Below are positions 25,501 to 34,984 of a stretch of 64,000 nucleotides of DNA, in pieces (position 1 is the stretch's first letter; every line of letters begins with the position of its first letter). Location: contig OZ038423.1 in the NCBI GenBank assembly GCA_964036155.1, positions 80,863,249 to 80,927,248 on the forward strand. Direction: 5' to 3'. The notes under the pieces are model-generated. The model saw only the letters and a list, made by a program, of their open reading frames with translations, did not search any database and had not been told where the DNA came from. The stretch comes from Diploscapter coronatus (taxonomy: Eukaryota; Nematoda; Chromadorea; Rhabditida; Rhabditidae). The translations under genes were made by a program, and so were the position numbers.

Positions 25501-26648
25501 TTTTCATTCGGCGTTTGCAACGGATGCCAACTCATGACGCTGCTGGGCTGGGTCGGGACGTATAGTAAGGAAGTTTTGGACTGAAGAGGCGATTTGTACC
25601 AAAAACAGATCTAGGGAGGACGATCGTCAGAAAGCCCTTGCGAACTACCCCCTATAGTTTATTTTTGTGTGACGAAAGTGCCTTCTAGATCTGACCAAAA
25701 ATTACAGCACGACCTTTATTGTTCGGTACAAATCATCTTTAACGGAAGGAAAAAACTTTAAAGGTGAACTTTTTCCCCGACTTTCAGAAAACCAACCCTC
25801 TGTATTCCTGGATGAAAACAAATGCGGTCGTTTCGAGAGCTACTTCGGTCCAGTGAAAATCCGAAAGTCAAAAAGCTTGATGCTACAAGGCATGGGAAAC
25901 TCGATTTTAGGACTTTGGTCATCACACGGGGAAGGTTGGGGATTTCCTTCAAGCAAACAAAAGTGTCTAAAATCCTTGTTTCAGGAAGATTTACCTATCG
26001 AAATGGGAAAGTACTCGCTCATTTACTCGAGAATGAAATGGTCTGTGTGCAGTACTGTGATGGAGATGGTGAAGTAACGGAGAAGTACCCGCTGAACCCG
26101 AATGGATCAGAACTGGGGGTCGCAGCGATTTGTAGCGAAGATGGGCGACATCTTGCGATGATGCCACATTCGGATAGGTAAGATGTAGAACGACTCGGTT
26201 CAATTTGTCAGTTGAGTAACGTTGATGTTCTTGATCGTTCTGGAACATCTGGCAGTTACTACATGATGGAGTGTTCAGTTAGGGATAGGGTTGGGAGGTT
26301 AGAGTAGGAAGACACTCTCCGTCATATAGTAGTTGCCGGAAAATGTTCATCAGTGCCTTCAATCAAACTGGATTAAACTTCGATTGAAACTGAAACTTTC
26401 TTGAAGATTTTGGAATGATTTTGTCAAAATCTTCAGGTTGGCTTCCACTTTCAAATAAATTCATTTTAACCTGGAGTTTATGCTCTTAAAATTCGAGAAG
26501 ATCTTGATGATCCAATATAAATTTCAGATCCTTCCTTTCCTGGCAATGGCCCGATTATCCTGATTCCTGGAAAACCCCAGGAAACCCAGCCTCTCCCTGG
26601 TTAAGGATGTTCACCAATGCGTACGATTGGACTACTCAAAACTCGTGA
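13577..26648 (+). CDS. PFAS: Phosphoribosylformylglycinamidine synthase (FGAM synthase)
   Basis: Catalyses the fourth step of de novo purine synthesis (FGAR + Gln + ATP to FGAM). Thirty-one exons sum to 3966 nt, 1321 residues against 1338 in human, with all phases consistent. Order: N-terminal domain (13577 on); linker FDLAQSDSEHSRHWFF (14613); ATP-binding core SAETHNFPTAVCPFQGATTG (15153); EASNGASDYGNKFGEPV (15749); VAQQQCVGPLHTPLADVAV (16951); GNWMWAAK, GGKDSLSM and GHDVSDGG (22985-23790); class I glutamine amidotransferase with FVGGFSYADVLGSAKGWAAA and nucleophile GVCNGCQLM (25506). The triad His is in MPHSDRSF; most relatives I recall have HPE here, so the Glu is Asp. Intron 16 (17028-22795) is 5768 nt with a GC donor and holds a whole LRR gene. 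Two other introns (16253, 16700) also have GC donors. All other introns are 40-57 nt, 119 nt, or 181-465 nt with a foldback inside. No damage seen. Confidence 0.97.
14010..14094. repeat. Intronic foldback element
   Basis: AGGCCTCTTGTACTT pairs with AAATACAAGAGACCT. The interior has AAAAATAGCAAGGGAAAG. It lies in PFAS intron 1. Confidence 0.7.
14814..14960. repeat. Intronic foldback element (family A)
   Basis: TTGATTGAAGAGAAAAAGTC pairs with TTCTCTCCAATCAATAAT. The interior carries GCGAAATAGTGAGTCGCG. It lies in PFAS intron 6; relatives are at 28438, 28868, 37415 and 57040. Confidence 0.85.
15215..15432. repeat. Intronic foldback element (family D)
   Basis: CTAGACCCAGGGAGGAGGAT pairs with GCGCTCCCTAGGTCTGGTC across PFAS intron 7. 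GACCTACCCCC occurs twice inside, suggesting a composite or duplicated element. Confidence 0.75.
17028..17770. promoter_or_regulatory. Start of PFAS intron 16 and likely promoter of the nested LRR gene
   Basis: Begins with the GC donor GCAAGT. Contains an alternating purine/pyrimidine tract GCGCGCACGCGCGCGCG at about 17360-17376, a CCAAT-type sequence GACCCAATCAGCC near 17436, and a TATA-like TCTATAATAGG near 17500. It is GC-richer than neighbouring introns from about 17340 on. Promoter assignment is an inference from position. Confidence 0.35.
17771..21660 (+). CDS. Leucine-rich-repeat single-pass membrane protein, nested in PFAS intron 16
   Basis: Probable cell-surface receptor or adhesion protein; ligand unknown. 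Eleven exons give 658 residues: 17771-17950, 18025-18338, 18390-18463, 18651-18904, 19513-19680, 19883-20062, 20416-20600, 20906-21061, 21103-21253, 21297-21353 and 21403-21660. A hydrophobic N-terminus (MGLVSWLGLFFQFLM) acts as signal peptide. An LRRNT cap (CTHCTCDLNSHSVTC) follows, then many LRRs such as LEVLNLANNNLATLP, LQHLDLSKNQISEID and LISLDLSSNQLSSLP. The LRRCT starts NPLRCDCSL with later Cys. One transmembrane segment (about residues 611-636) is followed by a tail of about 22 residues with no recognised motif. The intron at 21254-21296 has a GC donor (gcaaga). Exon 20906-21061 joins in phase 2 on both sides and supplies a repeat reading LTSLIDLDVSQCHLE. The gene is complete and intact, on the same strand as its host. 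Confidence 0.9.
18467..18563. repeat. Intronic foldback element
   Basis: TTCTCAGGCCTA pairs with TAGGCCTCAAGAA in intron 3 of the LRR gene. Confidence 0.55.
21661..22795. other. LRR gene 3' end and rest of PFAS intron 16
   Basis: AATAAA at 21719 can end the LRR transcript. A foldback spans 21966-22140. The remainder is AT-rich with no exon I can support, ending at the TTTTAG acceptor of PFAS exon 17. Confidence 0.5.
21966..22140. repeat. Foldback element inside the host intron
   Basis: Outer arms CAGGGATGCGAATTTTAGCC and AAATTTGCAGCCCTGA pair imperfectly. Inner GAAACCCGAC matches CCGATCGGGTTTTT. The interior has GACGAAATAGCATAGGG. Confidence 0.6.
23077..23206. repeat. Intronic foldback element (family B)
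   Basis: TTGGAAACCGCGAGACATC pairs with AATGTCTCATGGTTTCCAAA. The core GCGAAATAGTATAGGG is followed by ATAGGATAGAGTATGGGGG. It lies in PFAS intron 18. Confidence 0.85.
24111..24215. repeat. Intronic foldback element (family H)
   Basis: CTACCCGCAGAAAAATA pairs with TATTTTTTTTGCGGGTAG. It lies in PFAS intron 23, beside a second element. Confidence 0.85.
24236..24388. repeat. Intronic foldback element (family B), second in the same intron
   Basis: ATTTGGAAGCCGCGAGACCG pairs with CGCGGTTTCCAAAT. The core GAGAAATAGTGTGGGGG opposes CCATTTCGCGC. It lies in PFAS intron 23. Confidence 0.85.
25070..25190. repeat. Intronic foldback element
   Basis: TAAACCGCACGACATGCGAA pairs with TTCGCATGTCTTGAGATC...TGTCGTGCGGTTTA. 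It lies in PFAS intron 26. Confidence 0.75.
25604..25705. repeat. Intronic foldback element (family D)
   Basis: CAGATCTAGGGAGGACGATC pairs with AAGTGCCTTCTAGATCTGAC. It lies in PFAS intron 28. Copies are near 15215, 55435 and 61725. Confidence 0.85.
26243..26348. repeat. Intronic foldback element (family F)
   Basis: ACATCTGGCAGTTACTACAT pairs with TATAGTAGTTGCCGGAAAAT. It lies in PFAS intron 30. Relatives are at 34630 and 48447. Confidence 0.8.
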
Positions 26649-26731
26649 TACCTCAGAAGAAACTTTGTCTATTGATTGATGAATTTTGGATAAACTTTGA
26701 TTTGTGAGATTTAATTGAATCGCTATAAGTT

Positions 26732-28711
26732 TTATAGTCGACAAATGCACACTTTAAAGTGCCAGATAAAAATAAGTGCTATGCTGATGAGGGTCATTTT
26801 TGGAGGTGACAAATTCTGGTCCGACTCGTCGGGGAAGTCGGGAATGAAGCCGTCTTCCGGCACGTTCGAGACGAAATCCGAATCGGTGGTGGTGTTTCTG
26901 GAGAAAGACGAAGTTGCCGTCGTTTTCCCCACCGAGACGACTTTTGGCGTCGTCGAAGATCGGTCCAGATCTTCTTCGTACCACTCGATGATCCTGTAGT
27001 GCACGTTCGACTTTGCGATTCTGAAAATGCGGAATTGGAGCGCGGGGGATTTCGTGGAAGAAAATACCGAATTCGACTGATGTTGTTGAACCCCAGTTGA
27101 GGGTAAGTGATTTTGTTCTTCAGACACAACGTCGGGTCGTCGTTTATGTTCACCTGAAAATAGATGATGATCAAAGAATCGATGCACAGCTGAACGATAG
27201 TGTGCAAGTCCAGCGGCATACTAGCAACAGAAATAGTATTTCGAGATGCCTAGGCAGACGTTGGGACGTTTTCCACCGAAAAATTCGGTCATCGTCATCT
27301 CTCTCGTCCCATTATTAAGGATGGCAATTCAAAGGTGACTGGAATAATTCACGCCGCATAAGAGGATATTTGCGGTGGAAAACGTCCCAAGGTCTGGGTT
27401 TGGGACTGATTTTTGGTTCAAGCCAAGAACATGCCTCAAAATTGATCTGGTAACATCATTAGCAAGAAAGACTAGGAAGATTTTTAAATAGGAAAAATAA
27501 TGCAACCATAAAATACCTGCATGCAATCACCCCTCAGCAAGATCTCGATGTCGAACGCGTTGTTTCGGTCGATCGTGAAGGGCATCGACACGTTCATCAG
27601 CTTGAGCCAGCGGTCCTTACCGTCCATCTGATCTGCTACTAGCTTGTCTTCTCTAAAAATGAGTTTTCAGGATTGTGCGCACGGAAAAGCATCTCAATAT
27701 CTTTACGGCGGCTATTTGGAAACCAGAGCTTTGCCTTTGAATTCAACGTTGAGTTTTAAAATTTTAGTCTTTGACAGCTCTGTTGGAAACCATAAGCCCT
27801 CAAGCCATCGCGAAATAGTATATGATTAGGGAAGAGTATTGGAAGGTAGGGGCCTTTTTCCCATACTATTTCGCATGGCTTCAGACTTTGAAGGCTTATG
27901 GTTCCTAAGCTGTCCTTCACGACACATTTTGTGACAGTGAACATTGAGAGCAAGAAAAGTGCATTGCCAGGGAAATAATGGTTTTCATGAACACTTAGAA
28001 CAAAAATGCTCCTTCGAATTGTTCACTGATAAAGTGAGATTAGGACGTACTTGATATTCGTCTTTAAATGGAACAGAATGTAGTTGTCGGCGTCGCTCAT
28101 CATGTTGATCTCGATCTCGTGATTATTCCAGATTTTGTGCCTGGAAAAGCTCCGAATTGAATTCATTCTAGCCTATTTTGAGACTCACTCATAATACCAC
28201 TCGCCGGCTAATCGGATCACGTCTCCCGTTCTGAGATTTCTCTCGTCGAAGTTCAGCACTCGTTCAGCTGATATCTCGAGCTGGAAGTCAAAAGTTGTTA
28301 AGGTCGCTACGGTTTGATTTGACATTTTTGTACAAGGGTGGACCGGAATTGACTTTTGAAAAATCCGGAACCGGCATCGGAAACAAAATCGGAGTCTTTC
28401 GAGAAGCCGAAATCGGAACTGAATTCCGGCCCACCCCTGATTGGAAGAGAACGTCGATATTCAAAAATTACACTATTCCGTCTCGTTTCTCTTCTACGCG
28501 ACTCGCTATTTCGCGTCCAACTTTGATTTCTAATTGCTGTTGCATGTGAATATCGACTTTCTCCTCAATCAACGATAGAAGAAGATCCTACAATCGAATT
28601 GAACTGCTTGACGAGCTTCTTGTCGTCGATCAGCTTTGCTGAAGTGCGACTCCAACAGAAGAACACCGAAACGACAACGACGACGGACAGAAGTTGAACA
28701 GTGAAGATCAT
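26732..28711 (-). CDS. Galectin-like domain protein with signal peptide and hydrophobic C-terminus
   Basis: Six exons join in phase to 270 residues: 28592-28711, 28189-28280, 28051-28140, 27517-27652, 27068-27153 and 26732-27020. A signal peptide (MIFTVQLLSVVVVVSVFF) precedes one beta-sandwich domain resembling galectins: RTGDVIRLAGEWYYE, YILFHLKTN, DRWLKLMNVSMPFTIDR, AFDIEILLRGDCMQVNIND and FNNISRIRIAKSNV. In canonical galectins the sugar site is H-x-N-x-R plus W and E-x-R. Here the first strand reads FHLKTN and the W motif lacks the acidic pair, so classical galactoside binding is doubtful. The tail ends in a short hydrophobic stretch, MTLISIALIFIWHF, which could be a membrane segment or GPI signal. 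A 75-residue Ser/Thr/Pro-rich stalk precedes it. It converges on PFAS with 83 nt between stops. Family assignment is moderate. Confidence 0.7.
27260..27391. repeat. Intronic foldback element
   Basis: TTGGGACGTTTTCCACCG and CGGTGGAAAACGTCCCAA are perfect 18-nt inverted arms. It lies in galectin-like intron 4. Confidence 0.9.
27770..27911. repeat. Intronic foldback element (family B-like)
   Basis: GGAAACCATAAGCCCTCAAG pairs with TTGAAGGCTTATGGTTCC. The interior GCGAAATAGTATATGATTAG opposes CCCATACTATTTCGC. It lies in galectin-like intron 3. Confidence 0.85.
28333..28437. repeat. Intronic foldback element
   Basis: GGGTGGACCGGAATTGAC pairs with TGAATTCCGGCCCACCC. It lies in galectin-like intron 1, immediately followed by another element. 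Confidence 0.85.
28438..28572. repeat. Intronic foldback element (family A)
   Basis: GATTGGAAGAGAACGTCGAT pairs with AATATCGACTTTCTCCTCAA. The interior has CGACTCGCTATTTCGCG. It abuts the element at 28333-28437. Confidence 0.85.
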
Positions 28712-28867
28712 CTCTTGGAGTTGCTGAGGTTGGATAATGAAGTGTAAAACTATGCTGATAGTCGGTGTATGTTAATTTCTTTACATCTTCCAGTTCGATT
28801 TTGCCAATAAGTAATGCTACAGGTATGAATTTTAAAGGTTTGATAGGAACAAGTAAGTTACAAGTAT

Positions 28868-29003
28868 CATTTATTGAAGAGAACGCTGGTATCCAAAATT
28901 GCACTATTCGTCCCGTTTCTTTTCTACGTGACTCACTATTTCGCATCCAAATTCGATTTCTAATTACTGAATAAATGCCGACTTTTCCCCCAATCAACGA
29001 TAC
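28868..29003. repeat. Foldback element (family A)
   Basis: ATTGAAGAGAACGCTGG pairs with CGACTTTTCCCCCAATCAAC. The interior has GACTCACTATTTCGCATCC. One of the few copies outside a gene body. Confidence 0.75.
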
Positions 29004-30471
29004 TCTTCAGCGTTCTTACTACAGGCCGTAAAATGGTATCATTCGACCGCGAAAAAGGGCAGTATTTTCGAGAAATCATTCAATTCCCTTTAATTGATTT
29101 GCATTTTGCCGATTGCCTTATTTTTTGAAATGGAAACTTGTTTCGCTGAATTTCTTTAACCTCTTGAATTTCCGCAATATTCTCTGAATTTCTATAGTAT
29201 TGTTTCTCTCCCTCTCGATGTCTTCGTTTGACTTCTAGCGCCCCATTCACCTTGAGGCGTGAATGGTTAAATAGTAAAATGCCGATCTCATTTTCATTGT
29301 GCTATCCCCCTATTGATTTAGACTTTCGGTTTCGAGTCCACTTATCTTCCATATAAAGATTTGACTTTTTGCGCATCGAAAATCTACGCAACAAGTCCGA
29401 CTTTTTCAAAGCTAAACTTAGACCTTTCTCTAATCCTTAAGAATAATCCAAGGAAAAACGCCTGAGATACTTCATTCTAAATTCAATATATAATGTCTAG
29501 TATAGAATTAAAGGCTAGGATATATTAAGTTCAATTACAATAGCCTTGGATGACCGGTAGATTCACCTAGTCATTACCCACTTAAACTATAAGTTCGTCT
29601 TGTTTAACCAGACGTGTTCCACGTTTCTTCCAATTCAATGCAGGCTAAATTAATTGGAGGCTTTTCATCGGTTTCAAATTACACTCTGTCCACACTATAT
29701 GTCTTAAAGTTGATTCATATTCATATTCGATTTTTCATGAAACATTCCTTAGACTTTGATTTAGATTTATTTTTTTCGCGTTTCGAGTATTTTTTCATCA
29801 AAATCTCATATTGAAAAGTCTCTTTTATTTGTAAGAGTATGTTTTTTCGTCGAAAAGTAACGATACATTCATAATATGAACACACGGCATTCTCAAGTGT
29901 GTTGACGTCAATCTTGACTAACTGCGCTGCAATTTTCCGACCGAGTTAACGGTTTTAGGCCGAATTGCTGAAATTTTTAGAGGCTTACCTAAATTTTATC
30001 GTAGAACGATCAAGTTATCCAATTAACACTAGTGCATGCAAAGTCTATGATTCGCTAAACTTTCTATTTTTGCCGAATTTGTATTTTTTTTAACAAATTG
30101 CCATCATTGCGCGCGCGCGTGCGTAAAGGTCGAATTTTTGAGGTAAACAATTTGAAAGTCGATTGGTTTTAGAATTTTTCTGCAATAAATCATATTTAAA
30201 TGTCTAAATTAAATTTCCCGTTTTTGTCATTTCTTTTAGATAGTTTTTAATTGTTCTACAAATTAACTTTGACATTTGTTATCTAGTGCCAATCTAGCGT
30301 CAGTTTTACATTCATACGAATAGGTAAAAGTCATTATGGCAAAACTGAAATTGTACAGGGCGGGGCGCGGGCGCTATCTGATCGAAATTTTTTGCAAACT
30401 TCACCAAAATGTCTGCTTCTTTCATGCATATATTTTCGTGTAATTTCGGCATCTTATCCAATTTAGAGTCT

Positions 30472-30548
30472 TTTGTATTCCACACCCACTTTTTGAGGAG
30501 ATAGTAGGGGAAAAGAAAAAAAGTGGGCGTGGAATACAGGAGGTCCTA
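30472..30548. repeat. Foldback element (family C)
   Basis: CTTTTGTATTCCACACCCAC pairs with GTGGGCGTGGAATACAGGAG. Intergenic; shortest copy of the family. Confidence 0.85.
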
Positions 30549-31057
30549 ATTTAGCCTAGACCTTCTATTGATACGATTCCCTATTTGCTTGCTTGATTTG
30601 ATTTGAAATGTCGTTTTATTGATTTTATCTCGCTGTTTCTTCGGCTTGTTAAGACATCTCACGATTTGCCACTTGTTTTCTGTTAAGTCATACCTATTTC
30701 ATCGTTTTTTTTCGAAACTTGTGTGTTTCAAATTTTTACAAGTTCATTATGATTTCTAAATATTTATTGAATCAACACCTTTAGCTCATATAATTATTAC
30801 TCAATTTAGGATAAATATATACATATACGAATCGATATATCATATTAATTAGCAGATATCTTCTGATATTCTTCCCGAAAAATTCCACGTTAGTGATCTA
30901 GGGAATGTGAATGTGCTCGGCTTATTTAACAACAAGTAAGCCATTTGTTAAATGATGTTAGAATTGTAATAAGATGCTAATAAAATAGGTAGCTGAAGGC
31001 AAAATTCATGAATAATAGTACTAAGAAAAACCAGATAAAATAAGCCCATTTTATAAA

Positions 31058-31212
31058 GCATTGCTGATGCCAAAATTTGGGAGATCGAAAATGAGGAGAG
31101 AAAGAATGAATTTTAGGCCAGTCCCTCTTTTTCGCGTACTATTTCTCTATTTTCTAACCACTAAAAAGTAACTGCACTAGTTTACACCTCCCAAATTTTG
31201 GCATCACCAATA
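31058..31212. repeat. Foldback element (family G)
   Basis: TGATGCCAAAATTTGGGAG pairs with CTCCCAAATTTTGGCATCA. The interior has TACTATTTCTC. It ends at the proposed first exon of the IL-17-like gene. Confidence 0.85.
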
Positions 31213-34200
31213 ATGGAAACTGAGGGTCTATAATTTTGCTTATTAGTTTTATTAATTGGTTTATAATAACGATATTTATATATTGATTATATATTGTATT
31301 CAGAACATAATATATCGCTACTTCTACTGATCATATATTCATATATCGATACTTTAAATGGGCATCAAATCGAAAAACGGCAAGCCTTCCTAACTTTTAC
31401 GGATATTGTTAGACAAAAGACGAGAGGGAATTATATACCGCAGGTAAGATATAATTTAAATATATATAAAGTAAATTGAATTTGAGTGTCCCTGTGTAAT
31501 TCATCCGGAAAGTCGACAATGTATTTCCTATGACTCGAGATATCAAGCAACCAACATCGAAGAAGCAATATTAACTTTCTTAGATCTGCATAATCATCAA
31601 TATCAAGGACCTATTGTGGTATATATTATTTATACTATTATTTAAATATATGCTATATAGGTTATATTATTTAGAACTCATTAACGTTTCAATGCAGTAC
31701 AATAGAATGCCGAACGTGCTTCAGTACGATGTTTTACCACTTACAAGAAATCGGCATGATCCAACAGGGGTTTAGGTTAGTTCAGAGACTATATCAATCG
31801 TAGGTATATGATTATCGAAGAAACTATCTTATTTTAAATTAGCCCCACATATTTTATATTGTGTGAAACATGACATTTTAAATATACCAACCATTTAGTT
31901 AGTTAATTTATTATTCTAGATGATAACTTTTGTAATGATTCCTTGATCAGACTGCTATCATTTTCATTCTAGCTTGTAACAGACTTGAAATTGGTTAGAA
32001 TTTATCAGCAAAATTTCTATACTTCGAAATTTAGACCATCAGTCCCCCTAATAGCCCAGAATAGTCTGCAACGAACGCTATGTCCAAGATACACATTTAT
32101 TTTCCCGCCTGTGGTATGAAAACTGTTGAAAATCGAGAATTTGAATGATTTTAGATTATTCCACCTCCCGCAAATATTCCTCCTTACGTGACGAGTTTGG
32201 TATCTGCTGGTGAAGCTTACCGTTTGGCCGTTTCGGGGTTAAGAGCGGTAATTGGTTTTTTCGATCGGAAATTATCTTTTTTCTTTCAAATTTAGCTAAA
32301 CGCCTGGAGAAGCGGGGGAAATTCCAATACTTTTACGAATTCTGGAGGACGGCGCCAGGATCAACGAAACCAACAACAAAATAATCCGTTATTCGCGCAA
32401 TCGAATGCGTTTAACGCGGCGAATATCGCAAGGTGGTGTTTTTTTTCCTTTTCCATGCTTTTTATTTTCCGTTCTTAGAACCCGACAACGACAACAAAAC
32501 CAGAATCAACAGCAGAACTCCCAGAATCAACGGAACTCCCAAAATCAACGGAACTTCCAGAATCAACGGAACTTCCAGAATCAACGGAACCCCCAGAATC
32601 AACGGAACTCCCAGAATCAACGGAACTCCCAGAATCAACGGAACTCCCAGAATCAACGGAACTTCCAAAATCAACGGAATTTCCAGAATCAACGGAATTT
32701 CCAGAATCAACGGAATTTCCAAAATCAACGGAACTTCCAACAACAACAGCAGCAAAGAAATTGGCAGTTTCAACAGCAGCAACAGGTATTTGTTTTTCGG
32801 AATTTTGCTGGAAAATGCGACATTCAGGCCATCCGACAGCAAAATGCCATCCGCCAATGGCAAGCCGCCAGACAACAGGCCACTCAGGCGCAAAGCGTTG
32901 GAAACGCACTTGCAAGAAGTATGAGTTTCAGTTTATTTCTGAAAATGACGGAGTTGTTTTTCAGATTGGATCTGGAACGCCGGTCAGAGACAGTGGCAGA
33001 GGAGGCTTGGGGGTATTTGTTTTCAGACTCTGAAAGTCTGTCGATCCGATATTTGAGTCTTGCTGAGAAATATCGTAGCCTACTTTCAATTCACTGTTGT
33101 TCGTCATTATGGATAAGAGAACATTCGACAATGACGAGTCTTATATCGGATCGACAACACTTCCAGCGTCTGCTTGTCTTCTGAAATATTGTCTTATCAA
33201 AACACGTTAGAACGAGCTCGATGAATTCCATGAGCAAAATTATTTGAGCCTTCAGTTTTATTGAAACGTACCATTTTTCAACTATCCAAGCACATTTTAA
33301 AATTTGTATTATAACAAGTTCGCTTCAATCAATATTCTATCGGTCAAATCAAGTGACAGTTCGTGTGTTTAAAAAGCGCCGTTGCGAGAAATGCCCGTCA
33401 CGACTATGCGCGCAGAGAGAGGCTAGAACGCAGAGAAAGGAGGATCAGCGGGGATAATGAATGGAAAGAGTGGGTACGCAATTTCCTGTGTCTCTTTCGC
33501 CTTTTTTCAACACGCGATCGTGTCACTTCGTTTGACCAGAACAATAAATCGTTACATCATATTCAATTATCTGAGATTTGTCTCAATTTGAAACTTATCA
33601 AATTCCTATTCTCAGACACCTTTAATCCTAATCCGATCCCTTGGAACCCGAACGCATGGAACCCTCGAGGCCCTCAAAATCCGGGTCAGCCCTCTTCAGG
33701 CCCGTGGCCACCAGTACAGCCGCAACCAATTCCAACACCGTCACCGATTCAGTCAAATCCATGGAATCCGACGAACCCTTGGACTCTGCCTGGCAACAAC
33801 GGGCAGAATGGGAATGGCAACAACGGATGGCCTGGAGTAGGATTAGGACTAGAAGGTGGAGTAGGACTAGGACTAGGAGGTGGACTAGGTAAAAATTGAA
33901 TATTCGAGGATATATCCTATTTTAAATCTATCTATCTTTGGCCTGAAGCAGGGTTGAAACTGAATTCTTAGAAATTCGAATATTGAAAATCACATTTAAA
34001 GAAGGCATTTTCAGGATGGTCCGGCGGAGGAGGAGGAGGTGGAAATCAAGATCAAAATAACCATGGCAATTCTATATTTGGAGGGATTATTGGTAAGCGA
34101 TCACTTTATTGAGTCTTGACCTTCCCTGAGTTTCTCTGAAACATTTCAAAGAGCTAATCTAGTGACCACGTGATATAGACGAATTATCACTGAAAATTGG

Positions 34201-34984
34201 TACTTTCGCGAATTTTGTTGAGATTTATGAATTTTCAGGGCGGCGAAGAAACTATCGTGACGATCAGACAAGTAAGAAGGACGAGAAGAATCAGAAGAAG
34301 CGGGACAAGCGCCAAGTAGCTTCGGACAACGTGATCGGCACGAGGTTCACCGTGCACTGCACTCAAAGGGGCCAAGTCGAAGACGATAAATTGACACTTT
34401 GCGGTATTTTTGCTTTGAGCAAATTGAACTTGAATTGGAGTGCTACGATTTCAGCTTCATGCTGGACTTGGCGACATCTTCCGGAAGGCTATTTCCCCAG
34501 ATTGCTGAATGAAATCAGTTGCAAGGAGGATTTTTGTCTTTCTGGTAAGCGTATGCTTGAAAAAACTTGAAAATCTCATGATCTCATTATATGATTAGAA
34601 GTCTTTCAAAATTAGCATTTCTGCAGCTTATACCACTGACAATTGCTATTTGACGATATGACGAGGCCTATCTTCCTTTACACTATTTCTCCCTACTTCC
34701 TTCCCTCCCCTAACTATAGGTCTCTCGTCGTATAATAATTGCCTATACCTACATTGTCTACGTATACATTGTCCATATAATAAGATTTGTTCATGATCCA
34801 AATTTTTAATCATAAAAAGATTTCAGGTTGGGGAGAATGCGAGCAGGCCTATCGAAACGTGGACGTTCTAAGGAACGTGAATGGAAGATGGGTCCCAACT
34901 GTCATAGCTACAGCCACGTGCTGCGACTGCAAGGTTCGAGCCGGAACTGAGGTACATTCGTTAGTTACCGGGAATAAGCGGTAA
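31213..34984 (+). CDS. IL-17-type cystine-knot cytokine with long Q/N-rich pro-region
   Basis: Probable secreted cytokine precursor. Fifteen exons sum to 645 residues with consistent phase: 31213-31225 (uncertain), 31304-31443, 31487-31618, 31698-31769, 31973-32113, 32155-32247, 32296-32432, 32479-32785, 32828-32918, 32965-33012, 33616-33888, 34015-34092, 34239-34403, 34455-34544 and 34827-34984. Order: hydrophobic N-terminus (NISLLLLIIYSYI); about 500 residues of low-complexity pro-region with a 12-fold hexapeptide NQRN[SFP]Q, then P/N/G-rich (NPNPIPWNPNAWNP) and glycine runs; dibasic furin-like site KKRDKR after residue 533; then a 112-residue cysteine-rich domain. That domain reads CWTWRHLPEGYFPRLLNEISC, EDFC, VDVLRNVNGRW and ATCCDC, matching the IL-17 layout (CPWTY..RYP..I.EA.C..., VLR, C.C). 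AATAAA at 35470 may be its signal. The first exon rests on phase only; the mature domain is well supported. Confidence 0.82.
32524..32740 (+). repeat. 18-bp coding minisatellite, 12 units
   Basis: The unit CAGAATCAACGGAACTCC (variants TTCC, CCCC, ATTTCC and CAAAAT) repeats 12 times in frame and encodes NQRN plus S, F or P and Q. Units sharing substitutions cluster (AATTTCC at the 3' end), showing expansion by local duplication. Confidence 0.95.
33340..33540. repeat. Intronic foldback element (family I)
   Basis: GGTCAAATCAAGTGACAG pairs with GTGTCACTTCGTTTGACC. It lies in IL-17-like intron 10, whose open frame across this region is not coding. Sister of 5757-5916, in opposite orientation. Confidence 0.8.
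34630..34755. repeat. Intronic foldback element (family F)
   Basis: GACAATTGCTATTTGACGAT pairs with CGTCGTATAATAATTGCC. The interior has ACACTATTTCTCCCTAC. It lies in IL-17-like intron 14. Confidence 0.75.

Larger units (their letters stand above)
28712..31212. other. Divergent intergenic region, galectin-like to IL-17-like
   Basis: About 2.5 kb of AT-rich sequence. It holds three foldbacks (28868, 30472, 31058) and a GCGCGCGCGTGCG tract near 30110. No exon could be supported. Promoters of both flanking genes should be here. Confidence 0.4.

Noticed and set aside
32462..32915. Long open frames on the minus strand and other plus frames across the Q/N repeat
   Set aside because: They are by-products of an 18-bp repeat unit whose length is divisible by three; only the frame giving NQRN[SFP]Q joins in phase with flanking exons.
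33363..33610. Open plus-strand frame upstream of the NPNPIPWNP exon
   Set aside because: It runs through a foldback element and lacks a phase-correct join; the exon starts at the CTCAG acceptor at 33615.
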